Positions 9,150-18,294 of a DNA stretch of 40,777 nt are shown in pieces. Numbering within the stretch: position 1 is the first letter of the stretch; every line of letters begins with the position of its first letter. Source of the stretch: Chryseobacterium koreense CCUG 49689 (GTDB taxonomy: Bacteria > Bacteroidota > Bacteroidia > Flavobacteriales > Weeksellaceae); contig NZ_LFNG01000018.1 of the NCBI RefSeq assembly GCF_001045435.1, positions 1 to 40,777 of the forward strand, read 5' to 3'. Under the pieces are notes generated by a model. It was not told the origin of the DNA and did not search any database. It saw only the letters and a list, made by a program, of their open reading frames with translations. Both the position numbers and the translations under genes were made by a program.

Positions 9150-9686
9150 TTATAAATTATTCAAAATAAATTGCACCCGTTCCTCCGGAGGCAAAACCGG
9201 AACAAAAACAATTGGAAAACCGAGATTGGTATAGGTTTCTATGATTAATTGATGAATTACTTTTTGGTCATCTTCATTTTCGGTTCGCGCATAGTCTTTC
9301 GTAAAAGGCAATCTTTCTAAAATAAAGATTTTTTTATAGGAAACTTCGTTCACTGCTTTCCGTAACTCTTCATCATAATCCAGCTTCAAAAATTGATAAT
9401 ATGCCATGGCATCGGGAATGGCCCGGTCTAGAAAAACCAAATCGTCTTTATTGAGCGAGGCTTCCTGAGCGATTTGCATTTCTAACACTGCCAATTGAAA
9501 TTTCTTTTTGTTGCTCCTGATTTCTTCTACAGAATCCCCCACATTACGCATGGTATCAATATAATGTCTGGCGTATTCGATAGTTGTATGGTAGCCAAGT
9601 TTCTGCAGCAGGTCAATAGTGGTGGTTTTCCCTGTACTGGGTCCGCCGGTGATCACATACCAGTTAGTCTTTTTTGAATTCAGCAC
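9150..9686 (-). CDS. AAA_28 / NadR-like P-loop ATPase
   Basis: A 178-aa cytoplasmic P-loop NTPase. The Walker A motif is GGPSTGKT at residues 14-21. A second conserved block is VFLDRAIPDAMAYY, with D87 and R88. This pattern is typical of the AAA_28 group, which resembles the ribosylnicotinamide-kinase domain of NadR and other small-molecule kinases. No nucleotidyltransferase domain is attached, so the substrate is unknown. The gene lies 33 bp downstream of the MBL-fold nuclease gene on the same strand and may be co-transcribed with it. Confidence 0.75.
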   Translation of the reverse strand: MLNSKKTNWYVITGGPSTGKTTTIDLLQKLGYHTTIEYARHYIDTMRNVGDSVEEIRSNKKKFQLAVLEMQIAQEASLNKDDLVFLDRAIPDAMAYYQFLKLDYDEELRKAVNEVSYKKIFILERLPFTKDYARTENEDDQKVIHQLIIETYTNLGFPIVFVPVLPPEERVQFILNNL

Positions 9687-9719
9687 TGTGCTATTTTTTA
9701 TGATCTTTTTACCTTGAAA

Positions 9720-11096
9720 TTATAGTTCTGCTATATCATAAAGTTGCGGTATTTTAGCTTCCCAACCATAGGTTTCTTTTATTCCTGTTTGAAGTGCTTC
9801 CGCGCTTTCTTTTTCGCCATGAACGACATAAATTTCTTCGGGCTGATGTTTTATTTTACTCATCCAGTTGAGTAATTCTTTATGATCGGCATGTGCCGAA
9901 AGTCCTTCAATATTCACGAGGCGCATTTGAAAAGGCTGCCATTTTCCAAAGATTTTGATTTCTTTATCGCCGTCGAGCAGTTTTCTGCCGCGGGTTCCCT
10001 CTGCCTGAAAACCAACAAAAAGCAGGGTATTGTCCGGATTCTCCGACTGTGTTTCCAGATAGTTCAGCATTCTGCCACCGGTGAGCATACCGCTTCCGGC
10101 TATGACGATTTTAGGTTCGTTATCGGATCTTAGAGTAATTGTTTCCTGATAACTGCTTACAATGGTAAAGTGAGCGCACATCTCATCACATTCCTCCTCA
10201 CTGAGTCTGTGCCAGTCCCTGGTTTTATGAAAAAGTTCTAGCACACCGGCGCCCATCGGACTGTCCATAATCATTGGGACCTGTGGTATTTTTCCTTCTT
10301 TCAGCAGCCTCCAGAATATCAGCATCATCAGTTGGGCACGTTCTACGGCGAAACTTGGGATAAAAAGACTTCCACCGGAATTTAAGGTTTCATTCACCAG
10401 TTTTTCGATTTCGGGAACAGCTTCTTCTTCATTAGGATGAAATTTACCCCCATACGTAGATTCTATAAAAAGCACATCTGCTCTTTTGGGTTTTTTTGGC
10501 GGAAACAAAAGTAAATCTTCGGCACGGCCGATGTCTCCAGAAAATACCAAACGTTTTCCGTGTACATCCAACTCAATGTAAGTGGCACCTAAAATATGTC
10601 CAACATACTGAAATCTTGCTTTAATGCCTTCAAAAAGCACCATCCATTGTGAAGGAGCTATTCCTTTGAAAAGAGGCAGTGTTTTTTCCACATCTTCCAG
10701 ATCATACAACGGTTTGGCGGGGTTGTGTTTGGAATACCCTTCTTTATTCGCACGTTCGGCTTCCTGCTCCTGAATTTTGGCGCTGTCGTTCAGGATAATT
10801 TTCGCAATATCCAAAGTTGGATAAGTTCCATAAATGGGTCCCTTAAAACCATGTTTTACAAGTCTTGGCAGATAGCCTGTGTGATCCATGTGGCCGTGGG
10901 TGAGCAGCACCACATCGATTTGTGAAACATCCACAGGTGGATATTCCCAGTTTTTCTCGCGAAGTTCCTTTAAACCTTGGAAAAGTCCGCAATCGACCAG
11001 GATTTTTTTATCTCCGGTATCCAGAAGATATTTTGAACCGGTGACCGTTCCTGCTGCACCTAAGAAATGAATCTGTAAATTTTGGTTGGTGTTCAT
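9720..11096 (-). CDS. Metallo-beta-lactamase / beta-CASP ribonuclease-like protein
   Basis: A 458-aa cytoplasmic nuclease of the CPSF73/beta-CASP class. The metal site is complete: H67xH69xD71H72 (THGHMDHTG), H167, D188 (SGDIG) and the distal H426. The beta-CASP cap spans ~205-370 and includes motif A-like ESTYGG at 212-217 and the GSGMLTGGR loop at 334-342. Motif C is SAHAD at 400-404. A C-terminal RMMBL segment with VVHGE follows. Members process or degrade RNA, and no RNA target can be inferred here. The start lies only 8 bp from the stop of the ATP-cone nuclease gene, so the two form an operon. Confidence 0.9.
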   Translation of the reverse strand: MNTNQNLQIHFLGAAGTVTGSKYLLDTGDKKILVDCGLFQGLKELREKNWEYPPVDVSQIDVVLLTHGHMDHTGYLPRLVKHGFKGPIYGTYPTLDIAKIILNDSAKIQEQEAERANKEGYSKHNPAKPLYDLEDVEKTLPLFKGIAPSQWMVLFEGIKARFQYVGHILGATYIELDVHGKRLVFSGDIGRAEDLLLFPPKKPKRADVLFIESTYGGKFHPNEEEAVPEIEKLVNETLNSGGSLFIPSFAVERAQLMMLIFWRLLKEGKIPQVPMIMDSPMGAGVLELFHKTRDWHRLSEEECDEMCAHFTIVSSYQETITLRSDNEPKIVIAGSGMLTGGRMLNYLETQSENPDNTLLFVGFQAEGTRGRKLLDGDKEIKIFGKWQPFQMRLVNIEGLSAHADHKELLNWMSKIKHQPEEIYVVHGEKESAEALQTGIKETYGWEAKIPQLYDIAEL

Positions 11097-11104
11097 AGCT
11101 TAAT

Positions 11105-11944
11105 TTATTTTTGTCCACACAACTCCCGGGAATCTTCCAGGATTTTTTTCTGTCTTGATTTATTAATTCCGATATGATCCAGGAGTTCCGGCTGATTCGC
11201 CAGTTCTTCACAAATAACAATTCCGCTTTCGAGCAGCTGGCTTTTCTCATTTTTAGTAAGTATTGAAAGCGCAGTTAGCGGATACATCCCGGCATCCTCG
11301 ATCCTGTCTTTCAGGGCACCATTTTCCGGATAATCCCAGCTCACCAGCATCAGTCCGACACAGGAGCCATATTTTATGGCATCAGTACTGAACCGGGTAT
11401 TGGTAAAAAGAGCACCGAGATGCATTTTGTGGGCGTGCTCCACCTGCGTCTTCCAATGCTGTTTGATGTCCAGAAATCTGGATTGAACGTACAGCGGGAT
11501 TTTCACATCACAAACCCGCCCGGGATCGCTGTGGTATTTGCATTCGATCATGTAATGACTGTCGGTTCTTTCGGCAATCACATCTACTTCGTGAGAAACA
11601 CAGTTTCCCTCCACGAAAACGCCAATTTGAGTTTTAAACCCATCTAATTCCATGAGTTTGCCCACTAATTTTTCAAATGGAAATCCGGTGGGGCCCAGTT
11701 CCATGAGCGATTTCTTCAGTTTGTACCTTGATGCAGTGGTTCGGGAACTGTTTTTAAGCATGTTGAATGCCATTTGGTAGATCTTTTTAGTAGTCATCCC
11801 TTCTTCAATCCGGCCTAAAATATTACTGGCAACCTCCTGAACCAAATCTTCGTCGGCTTTGGAGCGGCGCAATGAACGGATCAGTTTGTTGACATCAAAA
11901 TTCTCGAATTTCCCAGAGTTTTTCTTTATTTTAAACGTTTTCAT
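11105..11944 (-). CDS. ATP-cone domain fused to PD-(D/E)xK nuclease
   Basis: A 279-aa protein with two parts. Residues ~2-85 form an ATP-cone: the FKIKKNSGKFENFDVNKLIRSL opening and the helical remainder match the nucleotide-sensing domain of ribonucleotide reductases and NrdR. Residues ~90-170 form a restriction-endonuclease-like core with D121 in HEVDVIAER and the E134-x-K136 pair in IECKYHS, the PD-(D/E)xK signature of Mrr-type nucleases. No transmembrane segment is seen. The combination suggests a nuclease gated by a nucleotide, which is inference. It is first in an operon with the beta-CASP nuclease. A role in nucleic-acid surveillance or defence is possible but unproven. Confidence 0.82.
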   Translation of the reverse strand: MKTFKIKKNSGKFENFDVNKLIRSLRRSKADEDLVQEVASNILGRIEEGMTTKKIYQMAFNMLKNSSRTTASRYKLKKSLMELGPTGFPFEKLVGKLMELDGFKTQIGVFVEGNCVSHEVDVIAERTDSHYMIECKYHSDPGRVCDVKIPLYVQSRFLDIKQHWKTQVEHAHKMHLGALFTNTRFSTDAIKYGSCVGLMLVSWDYPENGALKDRIEDAGMYPLTALSILTKNEKSQLLESGIVICEELANQPELLDHIGINKSRQKKILEDSRELCGQK

Positions 11945-12131
11945 TGCATTAAGGTTTGGGCATTTTTGCTAAAGTTTAATAGCAAGTTTAAATTTACTCA
12001 AAATTCTGCAATGAATATCTTTAGGAACCGTTTAATTGCAATCCATTTTAATGGTGATTAAAATCCCTGGTAATGCGATGGTAATTTATATCTGAAGATT
12101 ATTAATATTCATCTTATTTTCAATTAATCAA

Positions 12132-12581
12132 TTATTGAGATTTCAGTATTTCAAAATAACTGGTCAGCACTTTTTTGTTCTTTTCTGAAAGTGCCGCATC
12201 TTTATGCATGAACAGATAAGATTTTAGCGGCATTTTATTCTGTTCAATCTGTTCAATAATTCCCGTGAATCTGGACCGTTGCTGTCTTTTACCCAAATTT
12301 TTTAGCTCATCAAAATTCAATTTTTCCTTTCCTTCGGAAATATGATTGGCGAGGAGCATACCAATGGGTTGAATCTCTGCATACCAAGGATATGCTGTAT
12401 TATTGCTGTGACAGTCGAAACAGGATTTCTGCAGAAGAATTTCAACATCTTTCGGTGGATTAAAACCATGAACAAAATTCTGCGTATAAGGAACTGTCGA
12501 AACATTTTTCGGGGATGTGATAAACTGCAGAATCATCCCAACAAAAATTATCCCAATGACGATTCCTATTCTAAAATTCAT
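12132..12581 (-). CDS. Haem-binding (Haem_bd) membrane-anchored protein
   Basis: A 149-aa protein with one N-terminal transmembrane anchor (residues ~4-22). It has a single c-type haem site, CFDCH at 54-58 (C54, C57, H58), in the context LLQKSCFDCHSNNTAYPWYA. This is typical of the Bacteroidota Haem_bd family. MPLKSYLFMHKDAALS provides a possible distal Met/His ligand. It lies 10 bp downstream of the last CusB-like adaptor gene and ends the copper/silver operon, which suggests a periplasmic redox role linked to metal stress. The ATG at 12581 is chosen over 12698 because the longer frame overlaps the adaptor gene. Confidence 0.87.
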   Translation of the reverse strand: MNFRIGIVIGIIFVGMILQFITSPKNVSTVPYTQNFVHGFNPPKDVEILLQKSCFDCHSNNTAYPWYAEIQPIGMLLANHISEGKEKLNFDELKNLGKRQQRSRFTGIIEQIEQNKMPLKSYLFMHKDAALSEKNKKVLTSYFEILKSQ

Positions 12582-12591
12582 GATCAAAAAT

Positions 12592-13809
12592 TTACATACT
12601 TCCATGGTCGTGGCCCGCCATTGGGTCAGCACCGGTTTTAAAAATATATTCGCTGTTGAGGAGATACGCACCGGAAGTAACCACTTCTTCACCAGCATTC
12701 AATCCGGAAAGGATTTCAATCTGATCGTCGAATTCCAAACCGGTCGTTACCATTTTGCTTTTATAGGTGTTTTGATCTGTTTTCACCCACACTGTAGCCA
12801 TTTTTCCGTCTCTGATCACCGCATTGATTGGCAAGGTCAAACTATTTCTTTTGGGATGTTCAATCGTTACATAGACCGGCATTCCCGGTTTTAAGGTGCC
12901 ATCAGGATTTGAGATTGAAATTCGGATTAAATTCACTCGGGAATCGGTCACCAGTTCCGGATTGGTAAAATCAATTTTGCCGGTCATTGTTCTGTTGTCC
13001 AAATCGGGAATCTGAACAATGGCCTTGCTTTGACGATTGATTAATGGCATCTGCGACGAATACACCTGCGCTTCTGCCCACAAATTCGAGAGATTTGCTA
13101 AAGTGACAATCGTTCCGCCTTCGCTTACGTAATCGCCTTCCACGATATCCAGCTGGGTGATATAGCCCGCAGCACTGCTGAAAATTGTGGTAGTCGTGGG
13201 CGCCGATTTAGCTCTCGAAAGTGCTGAAATCTGAGCTTCCGACATTCCCCAAAGCAAGAGTTTATTTTTAGCACTTCGAACTACTTGTTCAAAATCTATG
13301 GAAGTACTTTCGGACAGGACTTTCCTTCGTTCTAAAGCAAGCAGATATTCCTGTTTGGCATTATTGAGCTCTTCACTGTAAATTTCGGCTAAAGGTGCAC
13401 CTTTAGGAACGTAATCACCAATGTTTTTGTAATGAAGCTTTTCAATTCGCCCCATTACTCTGGAACTTACCGACTGCATATTATACTGATTAAAATTCAA
13501 AGTTCCAGTGAGCGTAAGATGATCTCCCACGGAACCTTCTGTAATCTTTTCAGTTTTAATATTTCCAAGTTGAATTTGAGTATCATTGAGGTGTACTGCA
13601 TTTGGATCTGTATTTTTATTCTTTTTCACCTTCACCAAATCCATGTGACAAATCGGGCAAGTTCCCGGTTTATCGGAAACAATTTGTGGATGCATGGAAC
13701 AGGTGTAGTACATATCGTCGCCATGATCGTGTGCTGTTTCTTCTTTTTTAGAACAAGAAAGCAGCAAAACCAATGCAGCGAGGACGGTTATTATATATTT
13801 CATTGTCAT
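12592..13809 (-). CDS. cusB: CusB-like RND adaptor lipoprotein with heavy-metal-binding domain (1)
   Basis: A 405-aa membrane-fusion protein bridging an RND pump and its outer-membrane channel. A lipobox ends at C19. A heavy-metal-binding domain follows at ~34-60 (YTCSMHPQI then CPICHMDLV). Next come the barrel-sandwich, alpha-hairpin and beta-barrel domains: SRVMGRIEKLHYKNIGDYVPKG, then IYSEELNNAKQEYLL, then GYITQLDIVEGDYVSEGG. The C-terminus is His/Met-rich (GADPMAGHDHGSM) and may bind Cu or Ag. Translation could start at M1 (13809) or M3 (13803). It is the second of two adaptors in the operon and lies 6 bp after its neighbour. Confidence 0.92.
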   Translation of the reverse strand: MTMKYIITVLAALVLLLSCSKKEETAHDHGDDMYYTCSMHPQIVSDKPGTCPICHMDLVKVKKNKNTDPNAVHLNDTQIQLGNIKTEKITEGSVGDHLTLTGTLNFNQYNMQSVSSRVMGRIEKLHYKNIGDYVPKGAPLAEIYSEELNNAKQEYLLALERRKVLSESTSIDFEQVVRSAKNKLLLWGMSEAQISALSRAKSAPTTTTIFSSAAGYITQLDIVEGDYVSEGGTIVTLANLSNLWAEAQVYSSQMPLINRQSKAIVQIPDLDNRTMTGKIDFTNPELVTDSRVNLIRISISNPDGTLKPGMPVYVTIEHPKRNSLTLPINAVIRDGKMATVWVKTDQNTYKSKMVTTGLEFDDQIEILSGLNAGEEVVTSGAYLLNSEYIFKTGADPMAGHDHGSM

Positions 13810-13815
13810 CTGATT

Positions 13816-15066
13816 TTAATTATTTGTTTTAATAAAACTTTCACTGTCCACCAGGAACTGTCCGTTTTCGGCAACCTCATCGTCAGCTGAGAGTCCTTCA
13901 CTAATTTCGATTTTCCCATTGGATTCAATTCCGGTAATGACTTTATGCGCAACGAAACCGCTTTCTTTCCTGAGAAACACCACTTTTTCTTTTCCTAAAG
14001 AAACTACTGAAGATCTTGGCAGCCAGTCGGAAAGTTTGGTATCTCCTGAAATCACAGCTTTCACCTGACTCCCTATTGGAATCTGTGCGCCGGAATTATC
14101 GAAATAAACCCTTGCCGAAAGCGTTTTGCTATCAGGTCTGAAGAAAGGTTCTATAAAGCCGATGGTTCCCCGAAAAGACTTATCGGGAGCCGCTTCAGGA
14201 ATAACATGAACCGGTTTGCCTTTGGAAACCAGCGAAACATCCTCAGCGAAAATATTGAGCCGTGCCCAAACCTTTCCCGCATTGTACACCGAGAAGATAT
14301 TTTCACCTTTCTTCACATACATTCCTTCTTTAATAGGAAGTTCTGCGGTAGTCGCTGAAATGGTTTGCATCGGCTGATTCTGCACGGAACCTGGATTCAT
14401 TCCACCACCTGCTCCGGATTGCTGAATATGCCCGGAATAATTACTAAAAACCGGTACGGTGAGATCGGGTTTTCCTCTACGGATCACGTTCTGAATCTGC
14501 TGTGCCGGCATCCCTAAAAGAAGGAGTTTCTGTCGGGAAGCATCGATCATCATTTTATTGGAAGGATCATTTTTCAGCACAAACAGCAGATTTTCCTGAG
14601 CGGTAAGAAGTTCCGGACTGTAGATATCCAGAATACGCTCTCCTTTGGAAACCTTCTGATATTTGTAACGCACATAGAGTTTTTCAATTCTTCCTTCCAC
14701 TCGGGAAGAAATACTGCCCACATTGCGCATATCGTATTCAATCACGCCCACAGCTTCCACTTCCGTTGGCCTACTTTCACGAGCTATTTTCACTAATGGG
14801 ATGGAAGAAACCACAAACTGATCTGTTGGCTGAAGGAGCGTTTCCAGTTTAATTTCAGCTTTTTTCGTGGCCGGATCTTCTTTTTTCACCAAATCCATTT
14901 TGCAGATCGGGCAAGTTCCCGGCTGATCCGAAATGATTTCCGGGTGCATCGGGCAAGTATAAACTGTTTTGCCATTTTCCAACTGATGATCGGGATGTTT
15001 TGAGGTTTCGTTTTTACATGAAACCGACGCTACAGCCAACATCAGTACTAAAAATAAATTTCTCAT
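13816..15066 (-). CDS. cusB: CusB-like RND adaptor lipoprotein with heavy-metal-binding domain (2)
   Basis: A 416-aa periplasmic adaptor with a lipobox ending at C17 and an N-terminal heavy-metal-binding domain (YTCPMHPEI at 36-44, CPICKMDLV at 52-60). The lipoyl-like and hairpin domains are recognisable: SRVEGRIEKLYVRYKYQKVSKGE, then IYSPELLTAQENLLFVL. It is related to the downstream adaptor but clearly diverged, so the tandem pair is not a recent duplication. The start overlaps the stop of the CusC-like gene by 4 bp, indicating translational coupling. Two adaptors might assemble as a mixed ring or act in turn; this is inference. Confidence 0.92.
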   Translation of the reverse strand: MRNLFLVLMLAVASVSCKNETSKHPDHQLENGKTVYTCPMHPEIISDQPGTCPICKMDLVKKEDPATKKAEIKLETLLQPTDQFVVSSIPLVKIARESRPTEVEAVGVIEYDMRNVGSISSRVEGRIEKLYVRYKYQKVSKGERILDIYSPELLTAQENLLFVLKNDPSNKMMIDASRQKLLLLGMPAQQIQNVIRRGKPDLTVPVFSNYSGHIQQSGAGGGMNPGSVQNQPMQTISATTAELPIKEGMYVKKGENIFSVYNAGKVWARLNIFAEDVSLVSKGKPVHVIPEAAPDKSFRGTIGFIEPFFRPDSKTLSARVYFDNSGAQIPIGSQVKAVISGDTKLSDWLPRSSVVSLGKEKVVFLRKESGFVAHKVITGIESNGKIEISEGLSADDEVAENGQFLVDSESFIKTNN

Positions 15067-16310
15067 CTTCTTTCAATTAAACGGTCAATTTCAGTTTGGG
15101 TTTTCAGTGCTTTGGTCAGGATTTCCAAATATTCTAGCTGAGTCATATTCAGTTTTTCCCACGCGTCGTAAAGCATGAAAAGTTCTTCGGTATTCTGTTC
15201 ATATCCCAGCTGCATCGCTTTGTAATTGTTTTTCAACGCCGGAATTATGGTGTCTTCATACAGTTTCAGCCGATTTTTACTGAGTTCGAGTTCATTGCGC
15301 ATTCCGTATGCCATTCCACTGTATTCATTCACCATCATTTTCTTTTGCGATACCAACGCTTCCTTTTTAAATTCTAAACTTTCGATATTCGCTTTGTTCA
15401 TCTTCGAAGACCAGGACACAAAAGGCAGTTTTGCCATCAGCATCAGTGAAAACTGAAACGGCTGACCACCGAAACCATACATATTGTCGTATTTCACTCC
15501 AAATTCTGGTTTCAGATTCTGCCTTTCAAGATCCTGCTGAAGTTTTGCGATTTCAATCTGGCGGTCAACAGCACGCAAATCACTTCTTTTTTCCTTGAAA
15601 AGTGCCTCATCAAAATTCTCCAAACTATAATCGTTTAGGGTGTAATTCGGTTCAATTTCAAGCGGTTCCATCGCATTTCTACCCATCAGTGCATTCAGGC
15701 GGATTCTCTTTTCACGGATGTCGTTATCGTACATCAGTTGCATGTCCTTAGAAGTTCCCAAAGCGGCTTTTGCTTTGTAGTACGCCGACATTTTATCGAG
15801 TCCGTTTTTATATCGGATTTCAGCATTTTTGATCATAAAGGAGAGCATCTGTTCATTTTCTTTTACGATTTTCTGCTTTTTATCAATAATCAGCCAGTCG
15901 AAATACAGAGCTTTTGCATTCTGATAATTTTCATTGAGTGACGCGTATAGCTTTTCCTTTTCTACAGACGACATTGCCTTCATCAGATTTTCGTTGGCAT
16001 CGAGTTTTTTTTGATTTGGAAACATCTGCTGCACAGAGAACATCGCTGATCCCATTCCGTTCATATCACCGTTTTTTTGCCAAAGATTGACATTATATGG
16101 CGCCATGAAAATTCCGGCTTCCACTTGAGGCGGCATCCAGCTTCGGGCACCTTTTACGGCAGCATCCATTGATTTTATTTCCGCATCATACATCTTCACC
16201 ACGGGATTTCGGGCAGAAATAGAATCCAGTATTTCAGGTAAACTCATTTTTTGTGCGGCGACATTCCCGATGGTGAATATTGTAATAATTACTATAATTA
16301 CTTTTTTCAT
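15063..16310 (-). CDS. cusC: TolC-family outer-membrane channel (CusC-like)
   Basis: A ~415-aa outer-membrane efflux protein with a signal peptide (residues 1-20, KKVIIVIITIFTIGNVAAQ). It has the two-fold repeat of long coiled-coil helices expected of TolC relatives, for example the regions around 30-200 and 215-410. It forms the exit duct for the RND pump. Two in-frame ATGs exist, at 16322 and 16310. I prefer 16310 because it starts the signal peptide with a basic n-region. The gene sits between the CusA C-terminal half (17-bp gap) and the first adaptor (4-bp overlap). Confidence 0.9.
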   Translation of the reverse strand: MKKVIIVIITIFTIGNVAAQKMSLPEILDSISARNPVVKMYDAEIKSMDAAVKGARSWMPPQVEAGIFMAPYNVNLWQKNGDMNGMGSAMFSVQQMFPNQKKLDANENLMKAMSSVEKEKLYASLNENYQNAKALYFDWLIIDKKQKIVKENEQMLSFMIKNAEIRYKNGLDKMSAYYKAKAALGTSKDMQLMYDNDIREKRIRLNALMGRNAMEPLEIEPNYTLNDYSLENFDEALFKEKRSDLRAVDRQIEIAKLQQDLERQNLKPEFGVKYDNMYGFGGQPFQFSLMLMAKLPFVSWSSKMNKANIESLEFKKEALVSQKKMMVNEYSGMAYGMRNELELSKNRLKLYEDTIIPALKNNYKAMQLGYEQNTEELFMLYDAWEKLNMTQLEYLEILTKALKTQTEIDRLIERR

Positions 16311-16327
16311 AATTCTAAACATTAAGG

Positions 16328-18292
16328 TTAATGGCTGGCATCCAGAATATCTATTTTGCCTAGTTTTCTAAGTTCCCATTCTTTCTGAAGTGAGAAAATA
16401 ATCGGTGTGACCAAAAGGATATGTATCGCTGAAGTGAAAACACCGCCCACCATTGGCAAGACTATTGGTTTCATCATATCACTTCCTACACCGTGGCTCC
16501 ACAAAATGGGTACTAAACCGAATAAAGTAACGCAGACCGTCATGATTTTCGGTCTCAGTCTTTTGGCGGCACCATAGATTACATATTCCCGGATATCTGC
16601 ATTGGTAATGGTTTCTCTGGAATTTCCTTTTTTCTCCACCAACTGTTGCATGGCATCATTCAGATAAATCACCATCACAATACCTGTTTCTACCGCAAGT
16701 CCGAACAAAGCAATGAACCCAACGGCGACAGCAATGGAAAGGTTGACCTCCCAAATGGTAATCATCACTACCCCGCCAATCAGCGCAAACGGAATACTGA
16801 TGAGATTGAAAAATGCTTCACGAAAGGAGTGAAATGCGAAATACATCGCCAGGAAAATCACCACCAGCACGATGGGAATAATCATTTTCATGGTCTGTTC
16901 CCCACGGATCAGGTTTTCGTACTGTCCGCTCCATTCCACGAAATAACCTTTCGGCATTTTGGTGACCATCGCATCCAGCTTTTGCCTTGCTTCCTCCACG
17001 GTACTTCCTAAGTCACGGTCTCTTACATTGAAAAGGACGGTTCCCCGAAGCATGGCATTTTCTGAATTGATCATTGGTGGACCGTCGGAAAGTCTTACGT
17101 CAGCCACTGCACTTAAAGGAATTGAGCCAAATTCCATGGTCTGTACCGGAAGTCTTTTAAGCGCTTCAATATTATTCCGGAAGTCCTGTCCATAGCGGGC
17201 ATTCACCGAAAAACGCTGCCGTCCTTCAATGGTTGTAGTGAGTTTCATTCCACCCAAAGCAATTTCCACTACAGCATTCACATCATCAATGCTGAGTCCG
17301 TACCTGCCTATTTCGTTTCGGTTGATATCGATATCAATATATTTTCCACCGGTGATGGGATCTACATACATATCTTTCACACCCTCAATACCTTGAAGTT
17401 CATTTCTGATTTTGGTAGAAAGTGCATAAATACTGTCTAAATTCTGACCATACACTTTAATTCCGACATCTGTCCGAATTCCGGTGGAGAGCATATTGAT
17501 CCTGTTAATAATCGGCATGGTCCAGCCGTTGGTAACACCGGGAATTTGCAGTTTTGCATTGAGTTCTTCGATGATGTGATCCTTTGTATATCCAGCACGC
17601 CATTCCTTTTGAGGTTTCAGGAGAATGATGGTTTCAATCATTGAAATCGGGGAATTATCGGTTGCGGTACTGGCCCGTCCGGCTTTTCCCAGTACGTGAT
17701 CCACTTCGGGAACGGATTTAATGATTTTGTCCTGAACCTGAAGAATTCTTTTCGCTTCAGCGTTGGAAACATCTGGAAGCGTCACGGGCATGAAAAGAAT
17801 AGAACCCTCATCCAGTGGCGGCATGAATTCGCGACCGAGATTCATAATCATTGGAATACTGATGATTAAAGCAAGAACGTTGATTCCCAATGTGGTTTTT
17901 CTGTATTTCATACACCAACGAATGATGGGTTCATATACACGCTCCAATCCTCTGTTGATGGGATTTTTATGATCATCTTTAAACTTGCCTTTCATAAAAA
18001 ATGAAATCAGCACCGGTGCTAATGTGAGCACCAGAATGGCATCAACTACCAAAATAAAAGTCTTGGTGTACGCCAGTGGATGGAAGAGTTTACCTTCCTG
18101 TCCGGTGAGCATAAATACCGGCAGAAATGACACTACGATAATGACTGTGGAAAAGAAAACCCCTCGGGAAACTTGTTTGCAGGCTTTTTCGATGATGCTC
18201 ATGCGCACCTCTTCCGGAATTTTTTCGTAATCTTCTTTATCCTCGGAATCTTTATTCCGTTTTTTGAATCTATTTTTAAACCAATTTTTCAT
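16328..18292 (-). CDS. cusA: CusA-type Cu/Ag RND pump, C-terminal part of a split gene
   Basis: 654 aa corresponding to the part of CusA after transmembrane helix 4-5, including the second periplasmic domain and the last transmembrane bundle. The methionines aligning with the E. coli CusA Cu(I)/Ag(I) triad are present: M267 in NMLSTGI, M349 in LGGMKL and M407 in GPPMINSENA. This supports monovalent copper/silver as substrate rather than Zn/Co. The ORF opens with a highly charged stretch (KNRFKKRNKDSEDKEDYE) followed by FLPVFMLTGQEGKLF, normally the continuation of the same polypeptide. It starts 2 bp after the stop of the N-terminal part, in a different frame. Confidence 0.9.
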   Translation of the reverse strand: MKNWFKNRFKKRNKDSEDKEDYEKIPEEVRMSIIEKACKQVSRGVFFSTVIIVVSFLPVFMLTGQEGKLFHPLAYTKTFILVVDAILVLTLAPVLISFFMKGKFKDDHKNPINRGLERVYEPIIRWCMKYRKTTLGINVLALIISIPMIMNLGREFMPPLDEGSILFMPVTLPDVSNAEAKRILQVQDKIIKSVPEVDHVLGKAGRASTATDNSPISMIETIILLKPQKEWRAGYTKDHIIEELNAKLQIPGVTNGWTMPIINRINMLSTGIRTDVGIKVYGQNLDSIYALSTKIRNELQGIEGVKDMYVDPITGGKYIDIDINRNEIGRYGLSIDDVNAVVEIALGGMKLTTTIEGRQRFSVNARYGQDFRNNIEALKRLPVQTMEFGSIPLSAVADVRLSDGPPMINSENAMLRGTVLFNVRDRDLGSTVEEARQKLDAMVTKMPKGYFVEWSGQYENLIRGEQTMKMIIPIVLVVIFLAMYFAFHSFREAFFNLISIPFALIGGVVMITIWEVNLSIAVAVGFIALFGLAVETGIVMVIYLNDAMQQLVEKKGNSRETITNADIREYVIYGAAKRLRPKIMTVCVTLFGLVPILWSHGVGSDMMKPIVLPMVGGVFTSAIHILLVTPIIFSLQKEWELRKLGKIDILDASH

Positions 18293-18294
18293 TG

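Noticed and set aside
12592..15066. The two CusB-like genes as a recent duplication
   Set aside because: They share domain order but differ strongly in sequence and C-termini, so they are old paralogues.
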